DNA of 64,000 nt from an uncultured Anaerolineae bacterium (GTDB lineage Bacteria > Chloroflexota > Anaerolineae > Promineifilales > Promineifilaceae), in the NCBI GenBank assembly GCA_905479495.1, contig CAJQMR010000006.1, positions 124,001 to 188,000 of the forward strand, written 5' to 3'. Within the stretch, counting starts at the first letter, position 1. Each line of letters opens with the position of its first letter. The notes under the pieces were generated by a model that was not told the origin of the DNA, did not search any database, and saw nothing but the letters and a program-made list of their open reading frames with translations. Positions 8,208 through 16,899 of this stretch are shown here, piece after piece. The position numbers and the translations under genes were made by a program.

Positions 8208-9386
8208 TTATTTGAACGGGATGGGATACAAGATACCGCCGTCGGTGTACAGTGCATTACGAGCCCGTGCCAGATTGAAGGGTGTATCTGGACCAAGGTT
8301 TGCATTGTAGATGTCGGCGTAGTTACCCACCTGGGAAATAACCTGGTAGCAGAAGTCGTTGCTAAGACCCAAGGCCTGACCCAAATCGCCGGTTTCGCCG
8401 AGCAGATTTTGGAGAACCGGGTCATCGCTGCCCAACATGCTGTCTACGTTGTCTTTGCCAACACCCAGGAATTCACCGTTGAAGGTACATTGCACAACCC
8501 AGCTCACAATGTCATTCCAGTTGTTGTCACCGTGACGGGTCAGCGGCCCCAGTGGCTCGCGGGACATATCCTCATCAAGAATGACATGGGCGGATGGATC
8601 GGTCAGCAAGATTTGGTTGGAAACCAAACCGGATTTATCCGTTGTGAAACCATCGCAAGCGCCAGAATCGTAGGCATCGCGGGTAGCCACGGCATCATCA
8701 CCAACGAGTGGTGTGTAATTTACGCCGATGTTGGTCATGTAGTCAGACAGGTTCTTTTCGGTGGTCGTACCAGACTGCACACAAATGGTAGCGCCTTCCA
8801 GTTCAGCCAACGTGGTGATGCCACTGTCAGCGCGAACCATCATGCCCTGTCCATCATAAAAGGTAACTGGGGCAAAATCGAAGCCCAGTGCGGTATCACG
8901 GCTGAATGTCCAGGTGGTATTGCGGATGAGCACATCTACTTCACCAGATTGCAGCACGGGGAAGCGGGATTGACCAGTCGTTGGCGTTACTTCAATCGCT
9001 TCAGAATCACCCAAAACGGCCGCTGCAATTGCTTTACAGAAGTCAATGTCAAAACCACTGAAAGCACCACTGTCTGGATCCAGGTAACCAAAACCAGGCA
9101 CGTTTGCGTTACCACCACAGTTCAAAACGCCACGATCCTGAACCAAAGCCAGGGTGTCGCCACCACCAGCAAATTCAACAGCAACTTGTTCGGTAACCGT
9201 TTCGGTTACGGTTTCCGTCACTGTCTCGGTTACAGTCTCGGTGACTGTTTCGGTCATGGTCTCGCCTTGTACTTCCACAATGCGGGTGACTTCAACGAAC
9301 ACAGTTTCTGGCTCGCCGCCACCGCAGGCAACCAGCAACAAAGCCAGCAGCACAAGTAAGGCAACTACAATATTCTTCTTATTCAT
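8208..9386 (-). CDS. aapJ: Amino acid ABC transporter substrate-binding lipoprotein (AapJ type)
   Basis: A secreted, lipid-anchored binding protein of 392 residues. The signal peptide is followed by a lipobox ending LLLVAC (Cys 21). Next come a linker VFVEVTRIVEVQ and a tandem Thr-Glu-Thr-Val repeat at residues 45-66. The mature part shows the family 3 pattern: RGVLNCG, GFDIDFCKAIAAAVLGD, DVLIRNTTWTFSRDTALG, ICVQSGTTTEKNL and GACDGFTTDKSGL. This matches the AapJ/general L-amino acid subfamily. The ATG at 9386 is chosen over the longer 9449 start because GGAGGAG sits 7 bp ahead of it and the signal peptide then starts correctly. Confidence 0.93.
   Translation of the reverse strand: MNKKNIVVALLVLLALLLVACGGGEPETVFVEVTRIVEVQGETMTETVTETVTETVTETVTETVTEQVAVEFAGGGDTLALVQDRGVLNCGGNANVPGFGYLDPDSGAFSGFDIDFCKAIAAAVLGDSEAIEVTPTTGQSRFPVLQSGEVDVLIRNTTWTFSRDTALGFDFAPVTFYDGQGMMVRADSGITTLAELEGATICVQSGTTTEKNLSDYMTNIGVNYTPLVGDDAVATRDAYDSGACDGFTTDKSGLVSNQILLTDPSAHVILDEDMSREPLGPLTRHGDNNWNDIVSWVVQCTFNGEFLGVGKDNVDSMLGSDDPVLQNLLGETGDLGQALGLSNDFCYQVISQVGNYADIYNANLGPDTPFNLARARNALYTDGGILYPIPFK
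9189..9254 (-). repeat. 12-bp coding tandem repeat (Thr-Glu-Thr-Val)
   Basis: About five degenerate copies of a 12-bp unit encode a TETV linker between the lipid anchor and the ligand-binding domain of the AapJ-type protein. Third positions vary between copies, so the amino acid repeat is older or more constrained than the DNA repeat. Confidence 0.8.
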
Positions 9387-9907
9387 GGATTTTCTCCTCC
9401 AAAAGGTGAAACTTAATAAGTTACTACATTGAGTTAGGATGAATTTCATTTTTGGTTTCTGATTTTGATCAACACCTCCTCTTTGTTCGGACTGAGGTTT
9501 ACCAACTCTTTAACTGTGGAAATACACAGCTCGTTTATGAAAGCAACAATTACCTGATCCCGATGGTAGATGTGCCAAAATACCGCCTGATGATTTTCAG
9601 GAGGTACTTGTTTTGCTATTTGACTTTATGGTTTAGCGAGACTTTGACATGTGTGTCATTTAGTTGCTTGATAGGCAGAAGATGCCTTGCTGATGAATCA
9701 GTTCTTCCCAAAAATGCGGGTCATCTTAGTGACAAAACCCTAACATTTGAAGTTAATTAGTATAACGAGACAGGGGAAATGGGCAAGTTTTGGTATGGCG
9801 GCAAGCTAAAACGGCCGTTTCCTAACAAACTTATTTAAGGAAACGGCCGTGTTTTTTGTGCACTATTTATATATTTTCAAAGAGAACAACGTAAAGCGAG
9901 TCTGTGC
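9387..9907. promoter_or_regulatory. Upstream region of the amino acid transporter operon
   Basis: This 520-bp AT-rich gap should hold the promoter of the minus-strand transporter operon. I see no convincing -35/-10 pair. A small palindrome TGACATGTGTGTCA is at 9645-9658 and could be an operator. A GGAGGTG at about 9474-9480 on the minus strand is not followed by a usable reading frame. A plus-strand frame at 9452-9760 has no family or ribosome site and is taken as chance. Confidence 0.4.
9811..9857 (-). terminator. Terminator built from two inverted ACGGCCGT copies
   Basis: ACGGCCGTTTCCT (9811-9823) pairs with AGGAAACGGCCGT (9838-9850), with T runs on both strands. It lies just downstream of the small minus-strand gene ending at 9908. 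Confidence 0.7.
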
Positions 9908-10105
9908 TTATTGGGGGGAACTGTTGCCTGAAGCTGTGTCTTCACCCGTTTTGGTGCGAATAAAATTGATGAGCTGCTCCACAGAGGCAAACCCCTCTTG
10001 TTCACCCGTGTGGGGATTTTGCAGCGTGGCGCGCCAGGGCATCCCTTCTTCTTCGCGCCAGATACGTAACAGATATGCATGATAGTGCTGTAGATTATTA
10101 CTCAT
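9908..10105 (-). CDS. Small conserved-looking protein, 65 aa
   Basis: The product begins MSNNLQHYHAYLLRIWREEE and continues with WRATLQNPHTGEQEGFASVE and QLINFI. The pattern YLLR.WR....WRA.L..P.TGE..GFASLE..F.FI is one I associate with small proteins of unknown function common in Chloroflexota, often near regulators. It is soluble and has no motif that suggests catalysis. The ATG at 10105 is preceded by AGGGGA. An in-frame start at 10132 is less likely. The gene is divergent from the large regulator at 10576 and is followed by a terminator at 9811-9857. Function unknown. Confidence 0.65.
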   Translation of the reverse strand: MSNNLQHYHAYLLRIWREEEGMPWRATLQNPHTGEQEGFASVEQLINFIRTKTGEDTASGNSSPQ

Positions 10106-10301
10106 AAGCGTTATCCCCTGCGGCGAGGGCACTCCTCATTTGTTATTTTGTTGATTTAACTATGGCATCCTAAACTGAGGATTAACCTTTCGATTAGGCA
10201 ATAACAATTAAGGGGTCCTCTCTTCCCTCTCAATCATGATCAGAGTAGGCTATAATGACACAAGCTTACGGTGCATTCAAGCGAAAAGCTGCGCCATTTA
10301 G

Positions 10302-10410
10302 GTAATTCACAAAAAGTAGTTTGACTCAGAACAAGTCAGAATTTGTGAATTACTTGAGTGAAAGCGTAGAAATGGTTGTTTGCTAGGGCAAAGAACTTTT
10401 GCGCTTTCAC
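10302..10410. ncRNA. Two-hairpin element, copy B (candidate structured RNA or DNA element)
   Basis: GTAATTCACAAA (10302-10313) pairs with TTTGTGAATTAC (10342-10353), enclosing TGACT/AGTCA. After a 4-bp spacer, GTGAAAGC (10358-10365) pairs with GCTTTCAC (10403-10410) around GAAATG and GGCAAAGAACTTTTG. It is the best match to copy A at 7911. The stem pair A-T in A is G-C in B. It lies in the divergent region upstream of the BTAD-ATPase regulator. Confidence 0.5.
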
Positions 10411-10536
10411 TTAACGACACGAATACTATGATGATTATTTCGTAAATGAGTTTACCTGACAAACGATCCGAAAACGATCCATCAGATTTTAGCAGGCTAG
10501 ACCCGAAGGGTTTTTCAACGTAAACCCCAAAACAAT

Positions 10537-10563
10537 AAAGACCGAAGTCCGTTAGGTCTTTTC
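10537..10563 (+). terminator. Leader hairpin before the BTAD regulator
   Basis: AAAGACC (10537-10543) pairs with GGTCTTT (10555-10561), followed by further T. It ends 13 bp before the ATG at 10576, so it may act as an attenuator or may mask the start region. No clear ribosome site is visible there. Confidence 0.4.
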
Positions 10564-10575
10564 ATAGCCAAAGCA

Positions 10576-13500
10576 ATGACAGCAAAATTAGAACTGACCC
10601 TACTGGGTGAAACAACTATCAAGCTTAACGGCAAACCGGCCTCCGGTCTCCCCTCGCGCAAGGCGGAGGCCATGCTGCTTTATTTGGTTTGTACGCAACG
10701 GCCGTATTCCCGTGACCTGTTAGCCGATTTTTTCTGGGACGATCGTGATCCTGAGCAAGCAATGGCTAATCTGCGTTCATTGCTTTCCGGGCTGCGCCGC
10801 AAATTTAAGCCGTACCTGGACATTACCCGGCAAACGGTTGCTTTCCAGGCAGACAGCCCGCACTGGTTGGATACGGCCGAATTTCAGCGGCTGGCCCAAA
10901 GTGAAACATTTGCCGATTGGGAACAAGCCATTGCCCTTTACCAGGCTGACTTCCTGGCCGGTTTCGATATTCGGGACAGTCGTGGCTTTGAAGAGTGGCT
11001 GACTTTGGAACGTGAGCGGCATCAGCGAACGGCCGTTGATCTGCTGCGGCGGCTGGTGCAGTCCTGTTTGGACCAACAGCTGTACCCCAAGGGGATTCGT
11101 TATGCTGCCCGGCTGCTGGCCATCTCGCCGCTTAGCGAATGGGCCCACCGCCAGATGCTGCTGCTGTTGGCCCGCAACGACCAGCGGGCCGAGGCGCTGC
11201 GCCAATACCAGACCTGCTGCGATATTTTAATGGAAGAGCTGGGCATCGATCCGTCACCGGAAACAACAGCTCTGTACGAACGCATTCGCGCCGCAGTTGA
11301 TATTCGTCGCCACAATTTGCCGGTGCCCACGGCTCCTTTTGTGGGGCGCGCCCGAGAATTAGAGCAAATTCAGGCGCAGTTGGTACGGCCGTCTTGTCGC
11401 TTGCTCACGTTAGTGGGGCCGGGCGGGATTGGCAAAACGCGGCTGGCTTTACAGATTGCAGAAACGGCCGTCGGCACCACGCTCAATGGCGTCTTTTTTG
11501 TGCCGCTGGCGGCTGTGCCCACGCCAGAATTTATCATCCCGGCAATTGCCGAAGCCGTCGATTTTACTTTTGCCGGGGCGGCCCCCCCGCAAACGCAGCT
11601 CCTCAACTTTTTGCAGGCCAAAGAGATGCTGCTGGTGTTGGACAACTTTGAGCACTTGCTTAAAGGGAGCCAGCTGCTGGCTGAAATGAGCCAGGCCCTG
11701 CCTGACGTGAAGCTGCTGGTGACCTCCCGCGAACGGCTCAATTTGCAAACAGAGTGGACGTATGAAGTGGGGCCACTGCCGCTGTTGGCTGAACCGGACG
11801 GCCAGCCTACCGATGCCCTGATGCTATTTACCCAAATGGCCCAACGCGCCCAGGCTGATTTTGTTTTGACGCCCGACGCTGTGCCCCAGGTGACCAGAAT
11901 TTGCCAACTGGTGGCGGGCGTGCCGTTGGGCATTGAGCTGGCGTCGGCCTGGGTGCGCCAGCTGAGCTGCGCCGAGATTGCGGAAGAGCTGGCCCAAGGC
12001 ATTGGCTTTTTGCAAACCCGAGCTGGGGATGTGCCAGACAGGCACCGCAGCCTGCAAGCTGTATTTGATCATTCCTGGGCGCTGCTCACGACCGAAGAGC
12101 AGCAGATATTGGCTCAGCTCACTGTGTTCCGTGGCGGCTTCACGCGGGAGGCGGCACGGCAGGTGACGCAAACATCGCTGTGGACATTGACGGCATTGGT
12201 GGATAAATCGCTGCTGCACCGCGAGGTGAACGGCCGTTTCGGAATGTTGGAAATGGTGCGCCAATTTGCAGCCGAGCGGCTGGTGACCTTGCCCGAAAGT
12301 TGGGCGACGACCCAGGCGCGTCATGCCCAATACTTTTTACTGCTGCTGCATCAACAAGAAGCCCGTTGGCAAACGGCCGAACGGCAGCAGGCGCTTGATC
12401 TGCTTTCACCGGAAATTGAAAACGTGCGGACCGCCTGGCGCTGGGCGGTGGCCGCCTTAGAAGATCCAGCGGCGGTGGAGATAGCGCCAGCGGCAGCGCA
12501 GTGGCTAGATCAGGCTATCATTTCCCTCTTCTTTTTGTATGAGTCGCGCGGTTGGTTCCAGGAAGGGGCTGCTGCTTATGGCTGGGCGCTGGCTGCCCTG
12601 GAAGAAACGGCCGCCTCCGAGGCTGAGGCCAAACAGGCCTATGGCCGCTTGTTGGTCCGTTACGGCCGTTTTGTTACTTTCCTGGGTCAATATGAAAAAG
12701 CGCAGCGCGTGCTGGAAAAAGCGCTCACCTATTTGCAAACTGAGATCGATCCCAAAGAAAGTTCGCTTTGCCACAGCTATCTGGCCATTGTCGATAGCTT
12801 CCAGGGCCATTATGAACAAGCCATGGCCAAAGCCGAAACAAGCCTGGCTCTGACGACCCAAATCAACCACAGGCAGGGGCTGGCATTTGTGCAAAACCTG
12901 CTTGGCACACTGACTCACCGGCTGGGTGATTATGGAGCAGCCCGCAAACATTATGAAGCCAGCCTGGCGCTGCGGCGGGAGCTGGGAGATGAATATGGAA
13001 CGGCCGTTGTGCTCAATAATTTAGGCAACCTGGCCAACGCCGAACAAGATTTTGTGGCGGCCCGCCGCTGCTATGAAGAAAGCCAGCTCATTTTTAAAGA
13101 GATCAATTACAGGCCGGGGCGGGCTGCTTCGTTAGGCAACGCTGGTGTGGTGGCTATGCGGCTGGGCGAACTGGCCGAAGCGCGCCAGCTACATGATGAA
13201 AGCTTGATCTTAAAACAGGAGCTGGGCAATCGGCGCAGCATCAGCATCTCGCTGATCAATTTAGGGGAAGTGACAACATTGCTAGGAGACCTGGATGCGG
13301 CTCGCCGGGCCTTTCATGAGGCGTTGCGCCTCACAAGAGCTATCCAAGCTTACCCGTTGGCGTTGGATGCGTTGGTAGGCATCGCGGGGTTGTGGGCACA
13401 AGATGGCCAGCGTGAGCAGGCAGTTCAGCTGCTGCGGCTGGCGTATCATCATCCAGCCAGCGGCAGCGAGACGCAGGAAAAGGCGGCACAGCAGTTGGCT

Positions 13501-13584
13501 GCCTTGGGGGCTAGCCAAGAATTGGCAGATGCGCTGCCTGAGATAGAGGAAGTGGTGGCGGGTGTGTTACGGCCGTATGCTTAA
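10576..13584 (+). CDS. BTAD/SARP-type transcriptional regulator with AAA-type ATPase and TPR repeats
   Basis: A 1002-residue one-protein signalling regulator. Residues 1-95 form an OmpR-like winged helix (LRSLLSGLRRKFKPYL), and 100-250 a bacterial transcriptional activation domain. Residues 255-560 form an NB-ARC-like STAND ATPase with P-loop GPGGIGKTR near 280 and LLVLDNFEHLL as Walker B. Residues 600-960 hold repeated TPR units (AL.Y...L..R.ELGDEYGTAVVLNNLGN pattern). AfsR-like proteins of this layout switch on nearby or pathway genes after sensing a ligand. No obvious target cluster adjoins it. A shorter BTAD protein without the ATPase is at 41231. Confidence 0.85.
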   Translation: MTAKLELTLLGETTIKLNGKPASGLPSRKAEAMLLYLVCTQRPYSRDLLADFFWDDRDPEQAMANLRSLLSGLRRKFKPYLDITRQTVAFQADSPHWLDTAEFQRLAQSETFADWEQAIALYQADFLAGFDIRDSRGFEEWLTLERERHQRTAVDLLRRLVQSCLDQQLYPKGIRYAARLLAISPLSEWAHRQMLLLLARNDQRAEALRQYQTCCDILMEELGIDPSPETTALYERIRAAVDIRRHNLPVPTAPFVGRARELEQIQAQLVRPSCRLLTLVGPGGIGKTRLALQIAETAVGTTLNGVFFVPLAAVPTPEFIIPAIAEAVDFTFAGAAPPQTQLLNFLQAKEMLLVLDNFEHLLKGSQLLAEMSQALPDVKLLVTSRERLNLQTEWTYEVGPLPLLAEPDGQPTDALMLFTQMAQRAQADFVLTPDAVPQVTRICQLVAGVPLGIELASAWVRQLSCAEIAEELAQGIGFLQTRAGDVPDRHRSLQAVFDHSWALLTTEEQQILAQLTVFRGGFTREAARQVTQTSLWTLTALVDKSLLHREVNGRFGMLEMVRQFAAERLVTLPESWATTQARHAQYFLLLLHQQEARWQTAERQQALDLLSPEIENVRTAWRWAVAALEDPAAVEIAPAAAQWLDQAIISLFFLYESRGWFQEGAAAYGWALAALEETAASEAEAKQAYGRLLVRYGRFVTFLGQYEKAQRVLEKALTYLQTEIDPKESSLCHSYLAIVDSFQGHYEQAMAKAETSLALTTQINHRQGLAFVQNLLGTLTHRLGDYGAARKHYEASLALRRELGDEYGTAVVLNNLGNLANAEQDFVAARRCYEESQLIFKEINYRPGRAASLGNAGVVAMRLGELAEARQLHDESLILKQELGNRRSISISLINLGEVTTLLGDLDAARRAFHEALRLTRAIQAYPLALDALVGIAGLWAQDGQREQAVQLLRLAYHHPASGSETQEKAAQQLAALGASQELADALPEIEEVVAGVLRPYA

Positions 13585-13627
13585 AAAAGACGGCCGTTTT
13601 CAGATGAAATGAAAACGGCCGTCTTTT
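13585..13627. terminator. Two-way terminator built from two inverted ACGGCCGT copies
   Basis: AAAAGACGGCCGTTTTCA (13585-13602) pairs fully with its complement at 13610-13627. A and T runs flank both sides. It separates the convergent genes ending at 13584 and 13692. Confidence 0.85.
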
Positions 13628-13691
13628 CTTAGTGGGTACTTAAGTGATTTAAGCAGTCACTGACGCAATTATGCATTTACTAAACGGTACT

Positions 13692-15791
13692 TTAGCGCTG
13701 TAAATACGCTTCATCTACGGCCTGTACAAAGAACTCAACAAAGTCCCCTGAATTGGTTTCGCCTGAGAACTTCCAGGTTGGCTGCAGAATGATGGTTGGT
13801 TGCCCTTCATACCGAATCTCACCAGCCTCATCGGTGGGCCAGCTGTAGGTGGAGTAGTAAGCCAGCGATACCGCATTCACCGTGAACGATTCGTACGTAT
13901 AAGGTTCAAAGCCGCGCCCATCCCCATCAATTGGTAATGGTTCCTCAATCGGCAGATCTTCAACCGGCGGTGCTTCAGGCTCGATATTGACAATCTTGTC
14001 TATATTTTCCCAATCGAGTACCAGATAAGCCTGACCTAAATCACGGGCTGTCCAGGCAAACAGGTATACGTTTAGCCCATCCTCCAGGTCAGCGGGAGCG
14101 TCTGGAACGATATAGGTAACGTCATTCTCATCGCGGTGGAACAATACCAAGTCTCCGTCGCGGCTAATGGTGCCTGCACCAGAGGTCGGGGTGGTGATTT
14201 CAATGGGTTCCCAGCCAGCCAGTTCAATCGTCGTGCCATCGGTGCCAATCACTCCCCAAATGTGTGTTTGCTGCCCAACGCGTTCGGCTAGGGCATTGAG
14301 CGTGTCCAAATCTGCCTGAACCACATAGTTGCGAATTTGAATGCGCGGGCTGGCATTGGCATCGACCGGTAGGTAAACAGTGGGCCACTCATACAAATGA
14401 ATATTGTCGCCAGGTGCATATTCGCGTGCCCAGAACTGGTATAAGCCAGCATTGGGGTCTTCTTCGATGGCGATGGTTGGTTCAGCAATGGCGAGTTCAG
14501 GAGAAACCGCGTAGTTATATGGAATGTTGTTTTCTACCACGCCACTTTGCAGTCGCTCCCAGGCGGCCTGGGCAGAAATGAGCGGGTAGCGACCCAACAC
14601 TTCCGCATTGCGCAAGACCTGATAGCTGATGAAGAAGATACGGCCGTCATTGCCCACGCCTACGGTTATTTCAGGTTGGTTAACGGGTTGCCCATCAACT
14701 TTGCGCACAAAGTTGACGTCTGTGCCCCAGAGTTGCTGTACTTCATACTCAAAGTCGATCAGGCCGTGTTCCTGTAAAAACGCTTCGGCAATCGGGACGG
14801 CCTGCTCAAATGGCAGTGGATTCTCAAAATCATTGACGACGCTGGTGTCATTATAGTAAATCCCCCAGGTATCAATGATAAGGCTGCGCGGTCCGTCAAA
14901 ACTTTGGTAAACAGCCGGTCGTTCGTTAACGGGGTCAATAAACTCCGCATCAAAGACAGGATATTGTTCACGGTAAAGCTGGCCAGTAAAGCCAAACCGA
15001 GCTGCCAGATCGCGGGCTTCCTCGACGGTAACCGTGTCAAATGCCTTGTTTTGCAGCACAGATGACAGTAATGGCTCTGTAGGCAAGGTTGTGTTCAGCG
15101 TAAACGTCGTGCCAGAAAACGGATCGGTGTAAATGAAGCTGCCATCCGCAGCGATGGCTTGACCTTTAGCAAAGTCACCGCCGCCGCCAGATTGGGGGCG
15201 GACTGAACTGGCTGCACCACCACCGCCACCCAGGCCGGTTGCCTGGTTGCCGCTGTCTAAAATGGGCAACGGTGGCAGGTCTGCGACTTCGGCTACTTCA
15301 TCTGCTTCAGTTGTGGGATTGGCTGTATTGTCATTGCCAGCATCGGTTGCTGTATCGGTTTGTGCATTGCTGTCTTCGGCTACGGTAATAGCAGGTTCGC
15401 TGCCGCTGCTGTTATTGCGGTTCATCACAATATAGGCGGCAACAACAATTAAGAGTAGAGCGCCTATGGCTCCCAGTAGGTATTTGTTGCGATTCATGGT
15501 TGTTCCTTCCTTTAGCATCTGTTTAAGCTGCTGCCAGAACGACGGCCGTTCTGGCGGCGCTTGATTTCTTTGTGATTTTTGTTTTCTGGCGGCGCGTCGG
15601 GCCAGCTGGCTCCCCAAGGCTGCCACAAAATCCGGGTCGGGATGTGTGTCTTGGGCCAGGGTAATCAGTTTGGCCGCCAGCTCCGCTTCCTGTTCGATGG
15701 CTTCGCTGACAGGAGGGCGGCGTTTGCCTTGCATCTCAGCTGCGATGCGACGGCTGAGTTCATCCGCCAGGATTGGGTCTTGTTCTTTCAT
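13692..15791 (-). CDS. Anti-sigma-factor-like membrane protein with large outside domain
   Basis: A 699-residue protein whose gene starts inside the stop of the sigma-factor gene (ATGA overlap), so the pair is co-translated. Residues 1-100 are cytoplasmic, charged and helical, in the position of an anti-sigma domain. One membrane segment follows at about residues 104-122 (KYLLGAIGALLLIVVAAYIV). Then come an acidic Ser/Thr/Asn linker, a Gly-rich stretch near 190-200 and a 480-residue outside region of unknown family. By position it probably holds the ECF sigma factor inactive until the outside domain senses a signal. Direct homology to known anti-sigma families is not visible to me. Confidence 0.65.
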   Translation of the reverse strand: MKEQDPILADELSRRIAAEMQGKRRPPVSEAIEQEAELAAKLITLAQDTHPDPDFVAALGSQLARRAARKQKSQRNQAPPERPSFWQQLKQMLKEGTTMNRNKYLLGAIGALLLIVVAAYIVMNRNNSSGSEPAITVAEDSNAQTDTATDAGNDNTANPTTEADEVAEVADLPPLPILDSGNQATGLGGGGGAASSVRPQSGGGGDFAKGQAIAADGSFIYTDPFSGTTFTLNTTLPTEPLLSSVLQNKAFDTVTVEEARDLAARFGFTGQLYREQYPVFDAEFIDPVNERPAVYQSFDGPRSLIIDTWGIYYNDTSVVNDFENPLPFEQAVPIAEAFLQEHGLIDFEYEVQQLWGTDVNFVRKVDGQPVNQPEITVGVGNDGRIFFISYQVLRNAEVLGRYPLISAQAAWERLQSGVVENNIPYNYAVSPELAIAEPTIAIEEDPNAGLYQFWAREYAPGDNIHLYEWPTVYLPVDANASPRIQIRNYVVQADLDTLNALAERVGQQTHIWGVIGTDGTTIELAGWEPIEITTPTSGAGTISRDGDLVLFHRDENDVTYIVPDAPADLEDGLNVYLFAWTARDLGQAYLVLDWENIDKIVNIEPEAPPVEDLPIEEPLPIDGDGRGFEPYTYESFTVNAVSLAYYSTYSWPTDEAGEIRYEGQPTIILQPTWKFSGETNSGDFVEFFVQAVDEAYLQR

Positions 15792-16414
15792 ACGGTTGCC
15801 TCCTGGTTTGGATTGAGCCGGGTTTGCAAATCTTGCAGCCCTCGATGCAGCAGCATCCGCACAGCGGGTTCTTGCTTGCGCATCAGGCGGGCAATTTCTG
15901 GTATGTCCAGCCCACCAAACAGACGGAGTGATATTGCTTCAGCGCGGTCAGGCGAGAGTGTTTGCAGCTTTTGGGCGACCGCTTCTATTTGTAACCTCTG
16001 GCTAACGAGATCGTCGGGAGCGTCTTGCGGGTCGGCCAGGTCTTCGGCCGTTTCCAGCATGAGTTCCGGTTTTTGGCGGCGGTATTTATCGGCCACTTTG
16101 TGCCGGGCAATGCCAAACAGCCAGGCCAGGAACGGCCGTTCCCCACGGTACTTGTCCAGATTTTCCATCGCCACCAAAAAGGTTTGCGAGGTCAAATCTT
16201 CGGCGTCGGCCACGTTGCCCACGCGCACTAGCAGGTAGCGATAAACGCGGGTGACGTGCCGTTCGTACAAGCCATTAAAGGCGCGCAGGTCAGCCCGGGC
16301 TGCCTGCACCAACGCCCGATCATCCTCAATTGTTGCCGGCGCTTCAGTTAAAAGCGCACTGATTGTCAACCAGAGTGGTGCCGCTTGCACCTGTACAGGT
16401 TGGTTTGCTAACAT
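15788..16414 (-). CDS. ECF-type RNA polymerase sigma factor
   Basis: A 208-residue sigma-70 family factor of the extracytoplasmic function group. Region 2 is at about residues 45-110 (YRYLLVRVGNVADAEDLTSQTF, then FLAWLFGIARHKVADKYRR), and region 4 at about 140-195 (LSPDRAEAISLRLFGGLDIPEIARLMRKQEPAVRMLLHRGLQ). AGGAGA precedes the ATG at 16414. It is followed with a 4-bp overlap by the probable anti-sigma gene. Such pairs usually control their own operon, but no matching promoter could be identified in the 480 bp upstream. Confidence 0.92.
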   Translation of the reverse strand: MLANQPVQVQAAPLWLTISALLTEAPATIEDDRALVQAARADLRAFNGLYERHVTRVYRYLLVRVGNVADAEDLTSQTFLVAMENLDKYRGERPFLAWLFGIARHKVADKYRRQKPELMLETAEDLADPQDAPDDLVSQRLQIEAVAQKLQTLSPDRAEAISLRLFGGLDIPEIARLMRKQEPAVRMLLHRGLQDLQTRLNPNQEATV

Positions 16415-16828
16415 GCATGTTCTCCTAAACGTAAACCGCGAATAGGGTGAAGATTTTCAAAAACCTTTCGGCGGTTTACGAAAGTCGCCGACAAATGGCT
16501 GGCCTGAAGCAACCTTTCTAAACAATCATGATTTGCTTAGCGCGATATTTTCGGGTTAACAGCTTCATTTGCCGTTCTGTGTAGTATGTCGTGGGCAGTG
16601 ATGAATTTATAACAGGCAATTTTTAAATTGGTTGAAATGAGTCCAGTTACAGACAATGATGGATGCTGGTAGTGTATCTGAAATTGACGCCAAAAACGTG
16701 ATGCTTGGTCGATGTTTGGGCCACGGTTTGCTTGTTTACCCTACGCCAGCTATGCTGACCGCCGTGAAAAAATAGAACGCTGATTTACAAGGGAGACGAC
16801 ATGAGCGCAAGCTCAACACCATGAATGA
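16415..16828. other. Intergenic region upstream of the sigma factor
   Basis: About 410 bp without a gene. It should hold the divergent promoters for the sigma operon and the HD gene. I see an AAGCAA/TTGCTT pair around 16509-16542 but no firm promoter. Confidence 0.3.
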
Positions 16829-16886
16829 AAACCGCAGATTTCGCAGATTACACAGATTATTTCATCTGCGAAATCTGTGGATTATT
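16829..16886. repeat. CGCAGATT/ACAGATT palindromic intergenic repeat
   Basis: ACCGCAGATTTCGCAGATTA is followed by CACAGATT, then by the inverse words ATCTGCGAAATCTGTGG. It lies directly before the ribosome site of the HD gene at 16900 and is open in frame with it, which would give a false N-terminal extension. Confidence 0.65.
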
Positions 16887-16899
16887 TTCGAAGGAGAAG

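Noticed and set aside
9189..9254. Tandem 12-bp repeat as a possible CRISPR or VNTR locus
   Set aside because: It is an in-frame linker of the binding lipoprotein with varied third positions, so it is a protein repeat.
8409..9359. Plus-strand frame of 316 codons opposite the amino acid binding protein gene
   Set aside because: The minus strand encodes a textbook binding lipoprotein with signal peptide and ribosome site. The plus frame has no recognisable features.
9452..9760. 102-codon frame upstream of the transporter operon
   Set aside because: No ribosome site, no family and odd Cys/Phe-rich composition. The region is better explained as the operon's upstream control region.
16825..16899. 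N-terminal extension of the HD hydrolase (25 codons)
   Set aside because: It only translates the intergenic CGCAGATT repeat. A good ribosome site and the family N terminus point to 16900.
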